NCBI GenBank assembly: GCA_964580105.1
Contig: CAZOJJ010000066.1
Location: 1 to 14,118 of the forward strand
Source of the DNA: CAZOJJ01 sp964580105
GTDB taxonomy: Bacteria; Bacteroidota; Rhodothermia; Rhodothermales; Rubricoccaceae
Reading direction: 5' to 3'
Length of the DNA: 14,118 bases
Every line of letters starts with the position of its first letter. Within the stretch, counting starts at the first letter, position 1. Below the pieces are notes generated by a model. The model saw only the letters and a list, made by a program, of their open reading frames with translations. It did no database searches and was not told the origin of the DNA. Positions 1 through 6,737 of this stretch are shown piece by piece. The position numbers were made by a program, and so were the translations under genes.

Positions 1-62
1 CGAATAGCGCGCCGAACCGAATAGCGCGCCGAACCGAATAGCGCGCCGAACCGAATAGCGCG
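1..62. repeat. 17-bp tandem array ending at an assembly gap
   Basis: Three full copies and an 11-base partial copy of the unit CGAATAGCGCGCCGAAC run from the window edge into the N run. The array may continue to the left of the window. After the gap the sequence resumes with CCGAACCGAACAGATAGCC, a degenerate relative of the unit, so the array probably spans the gap. A 17-bp period would shift the reading frame at each copy, and no open frame covers it, so it is noncoding. There are no unique spacers, so it is not a CRISPR array. Confidence 0.9.
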
Positions 63-162
63 NNNNNNNNNNNNNNNNNNNNNNNNNNNNNNNNNNNNNN
101 NNNNNNNNNNNNNNNNNNNNNNNNNNNNNNNNNNNNNNNNNNNNNNNNNNNNNNNNNNNNNN
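63..162. other. Assembly gap (100 N)
   Basis: Exactly 100 N, which looks like a placeholder of unknown true length. It directly follows the 17-bp array, so repeat collapse is the likely cause. Confidence 0.97.
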
Positions 163-202
163 CCGAACCGAACAGATAGCCAGATATAACCAGATGGATA
201 GG

Positions 203-239
203 GGCCAGGTGGCCGGATAGGGCGAGCGCCTACCTGGCC
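203..239. repeat. Inverted repeat upstream of the first gene
   Basis: GGCCAGGT (203-210) and ACCTGGCC (232-239) form a perfect 8-bp inverted repeat around 21 bases. A GGC/GCC pairing extends it if one base is bulged. It ends 37 bases before the ATG at 277. No T-tract follows on either strand, so it is not an obvious intrinsic terminator. It could be an operator or a leader hairpin for the downstream gene. The rest of 163-276 is a short degenerate AGATAGCC/AGATATAACC stretch and a C-rich leader. Confidence 0.4.
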
Positions 240-276
240 ATCTCCCCTTCCCCCTCCCGCCCACCGGCGGACTGCG

Positions 277-1206
277 ATGCCCGACGAGCCGATCAACTTC
301 TACAAGGAAGCCTTCATGAGCCCGGTGAACCTCGTGTTCCTGATCTCGGCGCTCGTGGCGGCCCTGCTCACCAACGCCTGGGTGGGCGTCCCGGAGCTGA
401 TCCTGCTCTTCACGGCCGCAGCCGAGCTGATGTACCTCGGCATCGTCCCCCGCTCGGACCGCTACAAGCGGCTCGTCCGCAGCCGCCGCGCCGCCGAGCG
501 CAACAAGCCGCCGAGCGACCGCGAGGTCTTCCGCACCCTCGCCAAGGAAGACCAGAAGCGGTACGTCCGCTACCGCAACCTCGAGAAGGCCATCCGCGAC
601 AACTTCTCGAAGCTCTCCTACGCGAGCCAGGGCATGCTCGACGCCCACCTCAACAAGATCGACGGCCTGCTCGACTCGTACCTCAACCTCCTCCAGCTCA
701 AGGACAAGTACCGCAAGTTCACCGCGCGGACGGCCGAGGAGGAGATCGTCCGCGCCATCGCCCAGCTCCGCAGCGAGATGCAGCAGGACCCCCCGCGCGT
801 GCGCCGCATCAAGGAGCGCCGCCTCCAGATTCTCGACAAGCGGCTGGTCAAGTTCAAGAAGGCCAACGAGAACCTCGACATCATCGAGGCCCAGCTCGCC
901 ACCATCGAGGACGTGACGCGGTACGTCTACGAGCAGTCGCTCACGATGCAGAACCCGGAGGAGGTCTCCTTCCAGCTCGACACGCTCGTCTCGGAGGTCG
1001 AGGAGACGCAGGCCTCCGTCGAGGCGCTCGAAGAGGTCTTCAGCGACCCGACGGCCTACCTCTCCGACCTCGACATTGACGAGTTCGACGCCGCCCTCTC
1101 CGACCTCGACTCCTCCGTCGAGCGCCGCATCGAGGAGGGCCTCCTCGGCCCGGATGCCCCCGAGGGCGACGGCGCCGCCCGCCCGCGCGACCGAGAACGG
1201 AGCTAG
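277..1206 (+). CDS. Hypothetical two-helix membrane protein with a long cytoplasmic coiled coil
   Basis: The 309-residue product has two adjacent hydrophobic segments, about residues 16-35 and 38-57. A basic stretch follows (RSDRYKRLVRSRR, about 59-71), which by the positive-inside rule puts the rest of the chain in the cytoplasm. Residues 80-260 are charged and helical with heptad-like spacing, consistent with a coiled coil. The tail is acidic and disordered. I do not recognise a catalytic motif or a named family. The start at ATG 277 has no clear ribosome-binding site; Met14 is an alternative that keeps both helices. Codon use is ordinary for the window, and a continuous open frame with a clear membrane-plus-coil layout supports a real gene. 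A structural or scaffolding role is only a guess. The next gene follows after 99 bases. Confidence 0.85.
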   Translation: MPDEPINFYKEAFMSPVNLVFLISALVAALLTNAWVGVPELILLFTAAAELMYLGIVPRSDRYKRLVRSRRAAERNKPPSDREVFRTLAKEDQKRYVRYRNLEKAIRDNFSKLSYASQGMLDAHLNKIDGLLDSYLNLLQLKDKYRKFTARTAEEEIVRAIAQLRSEMQQDPPRVRRIKERRLQILDKRLVKFKKANENLDIIEAQLATIEDVTRYVYEQSLTMQNPEEVSFQLDTLVSEVEETQASVEALEEVFSDPTAYLSDLDIDEFDAALSDLDSSVERRIEEGLLGPDAPEGDGAARPRDRERS

Positions 1207-1305
1207 GTATCGCTTACTTCCCAGTGCGCATCGCGTAAAGGCGCCCGGATCGATCCCATCACGCACTACGAAGTCCGCACTACGGATCACGCCTTTCACC
1301 CACGC

Positions 1306-2094
1306 ATGGAAGCCTCCTTCGAAACCCTCCTCTACGACCTCGACGCCGACGGCGTCGCCACGATCACGCTCAACCGGCCGGACGCGCTCAACGCGCTCAA
1401 CCAGCGGATGGTCGCCGAGCTGGGCGCGGCCTTCCGCCAGGCCCACCGCGACGACGCCGTGCGCGGCGTGGTCCTCACCGGCGCCGGCGAGAAGGCCTTC
1501 GCCGCCGGCGCCGACATCGCCGAGTTCGCCGGGATGGAAGCGCTCGACGGCCACCGCTTCGCGCTCCGCGGCCAAGCCGTCATGAGCCAGATCGAGGCGA
1601 TGCCCAAGCCCGTCGTGGCCGCCGTCAACGGCTTCGCCCTCGGCGGCGGCTGCGAGCTGGCGATGGCGTGCCACCTCCGCGTGGCGAGCGAAAAGGCCCA
1701 GTTCGGCCAGCCCGAGGTCAACCTCGGGCTCATCCCCGGCTACGGCGGAACGCAGCGGCTGCCCCGGCTCGTCGGCCGCGGCGTCGCCGCCGAGCTGCTG
1801 CTCACGGGCGACCGCATCTCGGCCCAGCGCGCTTACGAGATCGGCCTCGTCAACCGCGTCGCCACCCCCGAGGCGCTCCTGGCCGTGGCGAAGGAGCGCG
1901 TGACGACCATCGCGGCCAAGGCGCCCGTGGCCGTGGCGATGGCCCTCCAGGCCCTCCGCGCCGCCGACCTCCCGCTCCCGCAGGGCCTCCAGCAGGAAGC
2001 CGCTCTCTTCGGACAGTGCTGCGCCACCGAGGACTTCGTCGAGGGCGTCGGCGCCTTCCTCAACCGCCGCACGCCCGAGTTCGCGGGCCGCTGA
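1306..2094 (+). CDS. Enoyl-CoA hydratase/isomerase family protein (crotonase)
   Basis: The 262-residue protein is full length for a short-chain crotonase. It would hydrate trans-2-enoyl-CoA to 3-hydroxyacyl-CoA in the cytoplasm, as in fatty-acid beta-oxidation. Visible motifs are the first oxyanion-hole segment KAFAAGADI (about 63-71), the second oxyanion/CoA segment NGFALGGGCEL (108-118) and QPEVNLGLIPGYGGTQRL (135-152). Glu117 and Glu137 are both present and are 20 residues apart, the spacing of the two catalytic glutamates in rat crotonase (144 and 164). This favours a true hydratase over family members that lack one of them. No other beta-oxidation gene lies in the window, so the physiological substrate is open (short fatty acyl, crotonyl or amino-acid catabolites). 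The ATG at 1306 gives the usual N-terminus, about 17 residues before the ITLNRP motif. Confidence 0.95.
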   Translation: MEASFETLLYDLDADGVATITLNRPDALNALNQRMVAELGAAFRQAHRDDAVRGVVLTGAGEKAFAAGADIAEFAGMEALDGHRFALRGQAVMSQIEAMPKPVVAAVNGFALGGGCELAMACHLRVASEKAQFGQPEVNLGLIPGYGGTQRLPRLVGRGVAAELLLTGDRISAQRAYEIGLVNRVATPEALLAVAKERVTTIAAKAPVAVAMALQALRAADLPLPQGLQQEAALFGQCCATEDFVEGVGAFLNRRTPEFAGR

Positions 2095-2174
2095 CGCGGC
2101 CCTGGGCCGATGGGGTGACGGACTGATGGAGCGTACCCGGTCCGCCTCCCCTCCCTGAATCGCCCACTCACCCA

Positions 2175-3431
2175 ATGGCTTTCGCCCTGATCGTGCTGAT
2201 GCTCGGCCTGAGCGCGTTCTTCTCCGGCTCGGAGATCGCGTTCGTGACCGTCAACCGGCTCAAGGCGGAGGTGCGCGCCCAGCGCGCGGGCGTCCTCGGC
2301 ACCATCGTCCGCGAGTTCCTGCGCGACCCGGCCACGTTCCTGACGACCACGCTCGTCGGCAACAACGTCGCCCTCGTCGTCTACTCGACGCTGATGAGCC
2401 TCTACCTCGACGGGCCGCTGACGCGGATGTGGATGCATCTCACGGGCGCCGACACCGTCGCCGGCCTCGTGCTCGTCTCGCAGACGCTCGTCGCCGCCGT
2501 CGTCGTGCTGCTCATCGGGGAGATCCTGCCGAAGTCGCTGCTCCGCGAGCCGCCCGAGCGGGCCGTGTTCGCCCTGGCGGGGCCGCTCAAGCTGACCTAC
2601 TGGCTCTTCCTCCCCCTCATCAAGCTGGCCGGCTGGACCTCCAACGCGCTCGTCCGCCTCTTCGGCGCGCCGCAGCAGAGCGTCCAGCAGTTCCTCCGGC
2701 GCGACTTCGAGATCGTCATCCGCGAGAGCCGCGAGACCGGCGGCCTCGACCTCGACGAGGAGGAGACCGAGATCCTCACGAACGTCTTCGAGCTGCGCAC
2801 GCTCCGCGTGAAGGACTCGATGATTCCGCGCACCGAGATCCAGGCCGTCGAGGAGGGCGCCGACCTCGACGCCGTCCGCGCCCGGTTCATCGAGTCGGGG
2901 TTCTCGCGGCTGCCCGTCTACCGCGAGCACATTGACCAGATCGTGGGCGTGGTGCTGGCGCACGACCTCTTTCACGCGCCGGACTCGCTGGCCGCCATCG
3001 TCCGCCCGGTCCAGGTCGTCCCCGAGTCGAAGCCGGCCAAGGACCTGCTCTTCTCGTTCCTCCAGAGCGGCGTCACGCTCGCCGTCGCCATCGACGAGTA
3101 CGGCGGCACGGCGGGGATCGTGACGGTCGAGGACCTCCTCGAAGAGCTCTTCGGCGACATCCGCGACGAGCACGACCCGGCCGAGGCCGCGCTCCGCCGC
3201 CTCGACGAGCACACCGTGCTGGCCTCGGGCCGCGTGGACCTGGAGACGCTGGAAGAGGAGATGGGCATCACCCTCCCGGAGGGCGACTACGAGACGGTGG
3301 CCGGCTTCCTGCTCGACCGGCTGGGCAACGTGCCGGCCGAGCGCGAGAGCGTGGAGTTGGAGGGGTACCGGTTCACGATCCTCCGCGCCACGGCCAACCG
3401 AATCGAGGCGGTGCGGATCAGCCAGGTGTAG
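2175..3431 (+). CDS. CNNM/CorC-family membrane protein (DUF21, CBS pair, CorC_HlyC domain)
   Basis: The 418-residue protein has the full three-part layout of the HlyC/CorC (TlyC, CNNM) family. Residues 1 to about 190 are the DUF21 membrane domain, with the signature FFSGSEIAF (15-23), LVGNNVA (60-66) and GEILPKSLL (115-123) and hydrophobic segments near 1-18, 58-78, 93-117 and 131-158. Residues about 213-335 are a CBS pair, with MIPRTEIQAV opening CBS1 and DEYGGTAGIVTVEDLLEELF closing CBS2. Residues 345-418 are the CorC_HlyC domain (GDYETVAGFLLDRLG, 370-384). Relatives take part in Mg2+/Co2+ efflux or other divalent-cation homeostasis; the gliding protein GldE of Bacteroidota is a homologue, but no gliding gene is nearby. 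The old label hemolysin is probably misleading. The gene starts 80 bases after the crotonase stop and could be co-transcribed with it. Confidence 0.95.
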   Translation: MAFALIVLMLGLSAFFSGSEIAFVTVNRLKAEVRAQRAGVLGTIVREFLRDPATFLTTTLVGNNVALVVYSTLMSLYLDGPLTRMWMHLTGADTVAGLVLVSQTLVAAVVVLLIGEILPKSLLREPPERAVFALAGPLKLTYWLFLPLIKLAGWTSNALVRLFGAPQQSVQQFLRRDFEIVIRESRETGGLDLDEEETEILTNVFELRTLRVKDSMIPRTEIQAVEEGADLDAVRARFIESGFSRLPVYREHIDQIVGVVLAHDLFHAPDSLAAIVRPVQVVPESKPAKDLLFSFLQSGVTLAVAIDEYGGTAGIVTVEDLLEELFGDIRDEHDPAEAALRRLDEHTVLASGRVDLETLEEEMGITLPEGDYETVAGFLLDRLGNVPAERESVELEGYRFTILRATANRIEAVRISQV

Positions 3432-3506
3432 GCGCCGGGCGCTGCTCCCTCGTTCGCCCCGATGCGGGTGCCAGCCGTTCCTCTCGGTTTTCCGCAACGC
3501 CGTCCG

Positions 3507-3514
3507 TAGGTTGC
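3507..3514 (+). promoter_or_regulatory. Possible Bacteroidota-type -7 promoter element for pepE
   Basis: TAGGTTGC resembles the Bacteroidota consensus TAnnTTTG in a shifted, imperfect way and lies 39 bases before the pepE ATG, giving a plausible short leader. A T-run at 3488-3491 lies upstream, but the spacing is shorter than usual for the -33 element and no TTG is present. The call is weak. Confidence 0.25.
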
Positions 3515-3553
3515 TCGCCCTGCACTCCGGCCCGCCGCCCTGCCCCCGTCCCC

Positions 3554-4261
3554 ATGCGCCTCCTCCTCCTCAGCAACTCCACCTCCGACGACGGCTACCT
3601 GGTTCACGCCGCCGGATGGCTCCGCGCCTTCCTCGGCGCCGGCGTCGGGCGGGTGCTGTTCGTGCCCTACGCCGGCGTCACGTTCTCCTTTGACGCCTAC
3701 ACGGCGAAGGTGCGCGAGGCCTTCGCCCCTCTCGGCATCGGCGTCGAGTCGGTCCACGAGGTGGCGGACGAGGCGAAGGCGGTGAAGGAGGCCGAGGCCA
3801 TCGTGGTGGGCGGCGGCAACACGTTCCGGCTGCTGACCCGGCTCTACCGCCTCGGCCTGATGGAGCCCATCCGCCGGGCCGTCCGCGGCGGCACGCCGTA
3901 CGTCGGCTGGAGCGCGGGCGCCAACCTCGCCTGCCCCACGATCCGCACGACGAACGACATGCCCATCATCGAGCCGCCGTCGTTCGAGGCGTTCGGGTTC
4001 GTGCCGTTCCAGATCAACCCGCACTACACCGACGCGCACCCGCCCGGCCACCGGGGCGAGACGCGGGCCGACCGCATCGCCGAGTTCGCCGAACTCAACC
4101 AGGACGTGACGGTGCTCGGCCTCCCGGAGGGCACGGCGCTGCGCGTGGAGGGCGACCGGATGGAGCGCCTCGGGCCGCACCCGATCCGCCGCTTCCGCTA
4201 CGGCCAGGCCACGCGCGACCTGACGGAGACGGACGTGAGCGAGGAGCTCCGCGCGGGCTGA
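3554..4261 (+). CDS. pepE: Peptidase E (alpha-aspartyl dipeptidase, family S51)
   Basis: PepE hydrolyses dipeptides with N-terminal aspartate in the cytoplasm and helps recycle peptides. The 235-residue product is close to the 229 of Salmonella PepE, and the active-site numbering matches without gaps. Ser120 lies in the nucleophile elbow GWSAGAN (118-124), Asp135 in TTNDMP, His157 in INPHYTD and Glu192 in LPEGT. These are the residues implicated in the Salmonella enzyme. VVGGGNTFRLL (84-94) is the conserved glycine-rich segment before the nucleophile. The gene is tail to tail with the gene at 4266, with only four bases between the two stop codons, so no separate terminator fits there. A weak promoter candidate lies at 3507. 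Confidence 0.95.
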   Translation: MRLLLLSNSTSDDGYLVHAAGWLRAFLGAGVGRVLFVPYAGVTFSFDAYTAKVREAFAPLGIGVESVHEVADEAKAVKEAEAIVVGGGNTFRLLTRLYRLGLMEPIRRAVRGGTPYVGWSAGANLACPTIRTTNDMPIIEPPSFEAFGFVPFQINPHYTDAHPPGHRGETRADRIAEFAELNQDVTVLGLPEGTALRVEGDRMERLGPHPIRRFRYGQATRDLTETDVSEELRAG

Positions 4262-4265
4262 TCCC

Positions 4266-4826
4266 TCACCCGTCCGCCGCTACCCGCTGGGCGAACGCCA
4301 GCACCAGCCGGGCGTGCGCGGCCACCAGCTCGACGAGCCCGCGGTCGGCCAGGCGGGCGTCGGGCGAGGTGGGCAGCTTGGGCGGCGAGACGCGGCCCAT
4401 CCACAGCGGCAGCTTGTCCTGGAGTGCCCGCGGCCCCGGGAACCGGCCGGGCGGAAGGTGGACGGCGTAGAACTCGGCCTTCCGCGCCAGCCGCGCGTAG
4501 ACGGCCGGCTCCGCCTCGACGTCGCCCTCGGCCCCCTCGGCGACGAGCTGCGCGCCGAGGAGGTAGTCGTGGTAGAGGAACGGCAGCTCCGCCAGCGCCG
4601 CGCCGACGGCCTCCCGCACGGCGGGCGCCGCGCGCAGCCCGACCTCGGCGGCGCGCGTCGTGACCGTCGCGATGAGGACGAGCGTCTCCTCGGCTACGAG
4701 TTCGGCGTCGGCGGCGTCCGTCAGCGCGGGGAGGACGGTGCGGACGACGTCCTGCGTCGCGCTCAGGGCGGCGGCGGCAGCGAACGTCGCCACGCGGGCA
4801 GCGAGATCGGCGGGCGAGGTCGGCAT
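4266..4826 (-). CDS. Hypothetical helical protein downstream of floA
   Basis: This 186-residue soluble protein is alanine- and leucine-rich with no signal peptide, membrane segment or recognised catalytic motif. The first two-thirds look all-helical. A less regular middle (AEFYAVHLPPGRFPGPRA and PLWMGRVSPPKLPTSPD) contains conserved-looking aromatics and prolines, followed by a final helix. I chose ATG 4826; an in-frame GTG at 4838 would add four residues. Neither start has a clear ribosome-binding site. The overlapping frame on the same strand that runs to 4851 is arginine-rich and is a compositional shadow. The gene follows floA on the same strand with about 60 bases between them and may be in its operon, but nothing in the sequence assigns a function. 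Confidence 0.75.
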   Translation of the reverse strand: MPTSPADLAARVATFAAAAALSATQDVVRTVLPALTDAADAELVAEETLVLIATVTTRAAEVGLRAAPAVREAVGAALAELPFLYHDYLLGAQLVAEGAEGDVEAEPAVYARLARKAEFYAVHLPPGRFPGPRALQDKLPLWMGRVSPPKLPTSPDARLADRGLVELVAAHARLVLAFAQRVAADG

Positions 4827-4841
4827 GAGTGGGGGCACGGC

Positions 4842-4859
4842 GCAGGGGCACGCCCCTGC
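4842..4859 (-). repeat. Short GC-rich palindrome between floA and the downstream gene
   Basis: GCAGGGGC, two bases, then GCCCCTGC form a perfect 8-bp inverted repeat 28 bases after the floA stop. There is no T-tract. It might stabilise the floA 3' end, partly attenuate read-through into the next gene, or be a dispersed repeat. No stronger claim is possible. Confidence 0.4.
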
Positions 4860-4887
4860 CGACCGTCTCCGAGGAGCGGCGTCAGCG

Positions 4888-5859
4888 CTAGAGCTGCGGG
4901 TCCGTGGACGGCTCGTCGCCGCCGATGGCGCCGCGCATGCGCGTGTCGGCCTCGATGTTGCGGAGGTTGTAGTAGTCCATCACGCCGAGGTTGCCCCGGC
5001 GGAACGCCTCGGCGATGGCCTTGGGCACCTCGGCCTCGGCCGCGATGAGGTTGGCGCGCTGCTCCTGCTCGGCCGCGACGGCCGCCGCGCGGCGCTCCTC
5101 CGCCCGGGCGCGGGCCACGCGGAGGTCGGCCTCGGCCTGGTCCGTCTGCAGCTTCGCCCCGATGTTCTCGCCCACGTCCACGTCCGCGATGTCAATGGAG
5201 AGGATCTCGAAGGCGGTCCCGCTGTCGAGCCCCTTCGCGAGCACCGTCTTCGAGATGGCGTCGGGGTTCTCCAGCACGGCCGCGTGGGTGGGCGAGGAGC
5301 CGACGGTGGAGACGATGCCCTCGCCCACGCGGGCGATGATGGTCTCCTCGCCCGCGCCGCCGACGAGGCGCTCGATGTTGGCGCGGACGGTCACCCGCGC
5401 GATGGCACGGACCTGGATGCCGTCCTTGGCCACGGCCGAGATGGACGGCGTCTCGATGACCTTCGGGTTGACCGAGACCTGCACGGCCTCGAACACGTCG
5501 CGCCCGGCGAGGTCGATGGCGGTCGCCCGCTCGAAGGGGAGGTCGATGTTCGCCTTGTCCGCCGAGATCAGCGCGTTGACGACCTGCTGGACGTGCCCGC
5601 CGGCGAGGTAGTGCGCCTCCAGTTGCGGCGGCTCGACGGGGATGCCCGCCTTGTGCGCGGTGATGAGCGGCCGCACGATGGTGGCGGGCGGCACCTTCCG
5701 CAGCCGCATCCCGACGAGGTCGCGGAACAGCTTGAGCCTCACACCCGAGAAGTACGCCGTGATCCAGAGCCCGACCGGGATGAAGTAGAAGAACAGGATG
5801 AGTGCGAAGAGGCCCGCGATGACGAGCACCACGCTGAACCCGCCGAGGAGAGCGTCCAT
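4888..5859 (-). CDS. floA: Flotillin-like protein FloA
   Basis: The 323-residue protein matches the FloA (UPF0365) family in length and layout. An N-terminal hydrophobic hairpin or anchor (about 8-34, LLGGFSVVLVIAGLF onward) is followed by the family segment YFSGVRLKLFRDLVGMRLRK and an SPFH/band-7-like core (about 60-230). A helical, charged region follows (ADLRVARARAEERRAAAVAA, about 245-264), and the family ending NLGVMDYYNLRNIEADTRMR is present. FloA assembles in functional membrane microdomains and affects membrane fluidity and the organisation of signalling and secretion proteins in Bacillus; the role in this lineage is inferred. The start at ATG 5859 leaves a 70-base spacer after moaC on the same strand. 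That spacer holds a C/T-rich leader with repeated ATCA/CCC motifs and no terminator, so moaC-floA co-transcription is possible. Confidence 0.95.
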   Translation of the reverse strand: MDALLGGFSVVLVIAGLFALILFFYFIPVGLWITAYFSGVRLKLFRDLVGMRLRKVPPATIVRPLITAHKAGIPVEPPQLEAHYLAGGHVQQVVNALISADKANIDLPFERATAIDLAGRDVFEAVQVSVNPKVIETPSISAVAKDGIQVRAIARVTVRANIERLVGGAGEETIIARVGEGIVSTVGSSPTHAAVLENPDAISKTVLAKGLDSGTAFEILSIDIADVDVGENIGAKLQTDQAEADLRVARARAEERRAAAVAAEQEQRANLIAAEAEVPKAIAEAFRRGNLGVMDYYNLRNIEADTRMRGAIGGDEPSTDPQL

Positions 5860-5929
5860 GAGAGGGGTGAGGGTTGATGGGTGATGGCTGAGGACGGTAG
5901 GCCCCGCCAGCCCGCGGCCATCGGGGCGC

Positions 5930-6424
5930 TTACTCCGGCCGCCGGTAGTCGCCGCTCTGGCCGCCGGACTTGGCGAGCAGCCGCACGTCCGTCACGGCGA
6001 TCTCCTTCGAGACCGACTTGCACATGTCGTAGATGGTGAGGGCCGCCACCGAGACGGCCGTGAGCGCCTCCATCTCGACGCCCGTCGGCCCCTCGGTCTT
6101 GGCGATGGCGCGGACTTCGACGGCGGCGGCCGCCTCGTCGAGCTCGAAGGAGAGGTCCACGTTCTGGAGGAGCACGTCGTGGCAGAGCGGGATCAGGCGG
6201 CTCGTCTGCTTCGCGCCCAGCACGCCGGCCACCTGCGCCACGGTCAGCACGTCGCCCTTGGCGATCTGGTTGTCGCGGACGAGGCGGAAGGCCTCGGCGC
6301 CGAGGAGGACGCGGCCGGCGGCGACGGCCGTGCGCGCGGTGGCCATCTTGGGGCTGATGTCCACCATCCGGGCGCGTCCGCGCTCGTCGATGTGGCTGAG
6401 AGTGGGCGTATCGAGGTCGGTCAT
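5930..6424 (-). CDS. moaC: Cyclic pyranopterin monophosphate synthase MoaC
   Basis: MoaC converts the MoaA product 3',8-cyclo-7,8-dihydro-GTP into cyclic pyranopterin monophosphate, the first stable intermediate of molybdenum cofactor synthesis. The 164-residue protein is full length. The expected active-site residues appear at a constant offset of five from E. coli numbering: Lys56 (AKGDVL), His82 (IPLCHD), Glu117 and Glu119 (TGVEMEAL), Asp133 and Lys136 (YDMCKS). The start at ATG 6424 gives the family N-terminus (LSHIDERGRARMVDIS). The frame stays open to 6673, but that extension is proline/arginine-rich and unlike MoaC, so I left it out. A TATCTTCG element 28 bases upstream may be its own promoter. 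moaA lies 313 bp upstream on the same strand. Confidence 0.96.
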   Translation of the reverse strand: MTDLDTPTLSHIDERGRARMVDISPKMATARTAVAAGRVLLGAEAFRLVRDNQIAKGDVLTVAQVAGVLGAKQTSRLIPLCHDVLLQNVDLSFELDEAAAAVEVRAIAKTEGPTGVEMEALTAVSVAALTIYDMCKSVSKEIAVTDVRLLAKSGGQSGDYRRPE

Positions 6425-6451
6425 AGCGGGGAGGGAGGGGGAACGACGCTG

Positions 6452-6459
6452 CGAAGATA
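6452..6459 (-). promoter_or_regulatory. Candidate -7 promoter element of moaC
   Basis: On the minus strand this reads TATCTTCG, one base off the Bacteroidota consensus TAnnTTTG, and ends 27 bases before the moaC ATG. No TTG element is visible at the usual distance upstream; that stretch is occupied by a 14-bp duplication. The evidence is placement plus partial consensus only. Confidence 0.35.
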
Positions 6460-6470
6460 GTGCACGGCGG

Positions 6471-6498
6471 CGAGCCACGGGCTGCGAGCCACGGGCTG
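6471..6498. repeat. 14-bp tandem duplication upstream of moaC
   Basis: CGAGCCACGGGCTG occurs twice in direct succession (6471-6484 and 6485-6498), just upstream of the candidate moaC promoter. It occupies the place where a -33 element would be expected. Confidence 0.85.
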
Positions 6499-6680
6499 CG
6501 GGCCGTGGAGTAGCGATTTCCCCGCCCTCCTCCCCTAGAAGCTGCACTCCTCCCCCGGGGCGGTGCCCACGTAGCGGGCGGGGGAGCCACCCAGGGACGG
6601 CAAGAGAGCTCCCCGGTGTCCGCGGGGGCATAGCGCGCTGCACCCCCACCACAGCCCCTCGTACCCGGCGCATCGCCCGC

Positions 6681-6736
6681 CCGAAGCCGGCCGTCCGAAG
6701 CCGGCCGTCCGAAGCCGGCCGTCCGAAGCCGGCAGC
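6681..6736. repeat. 14-bp tandem array between moaA and moaC
   Basis: Three exact copies of CCGAAGCCGGCCGT (6681-6722) and one diverged copy (6723-6736) end one base before the moaA stop codon. The unit contains the palindrome GCCGGC, so the transcript could fold in several registers. It lies in the 313-bp moaA-moaC spacer (6425-6737), where I see no gene or intrinsic terminator. The remainder of the spacer (about 6500-6680) is GC-rich sequence with no feature I can support. Confidence 0.9.
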
Positions 6737-6737
6737 C

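Noticed and set aside
1833..3497. Long minus-strand open frame opposite the crotonase and CNNM genes
   Set aside because: Arg/Glu/Asp-rich, low-complexity translation antisense to two well-supported genes; a product of GC-rich codon bias.
6425..6673. N-terminal extension of MoaC
   Set aside because: The frame is open, but its translation is Pro/Arg/Gly-rich and unlike MoaC; ATG 6424 gives the standard N-terminus.
6681..6736. Possible CRISPR-like array
   Set aside because: Units are 14 bp with no spacers, and there are no cas genes; simple tandem repeat.
6425..6737. Molybdenum cofactor riboswitch upstream of moaC
   Set aside because: I could not identify the conserved core by eye, and the spacer is dominated by tandem duplications.
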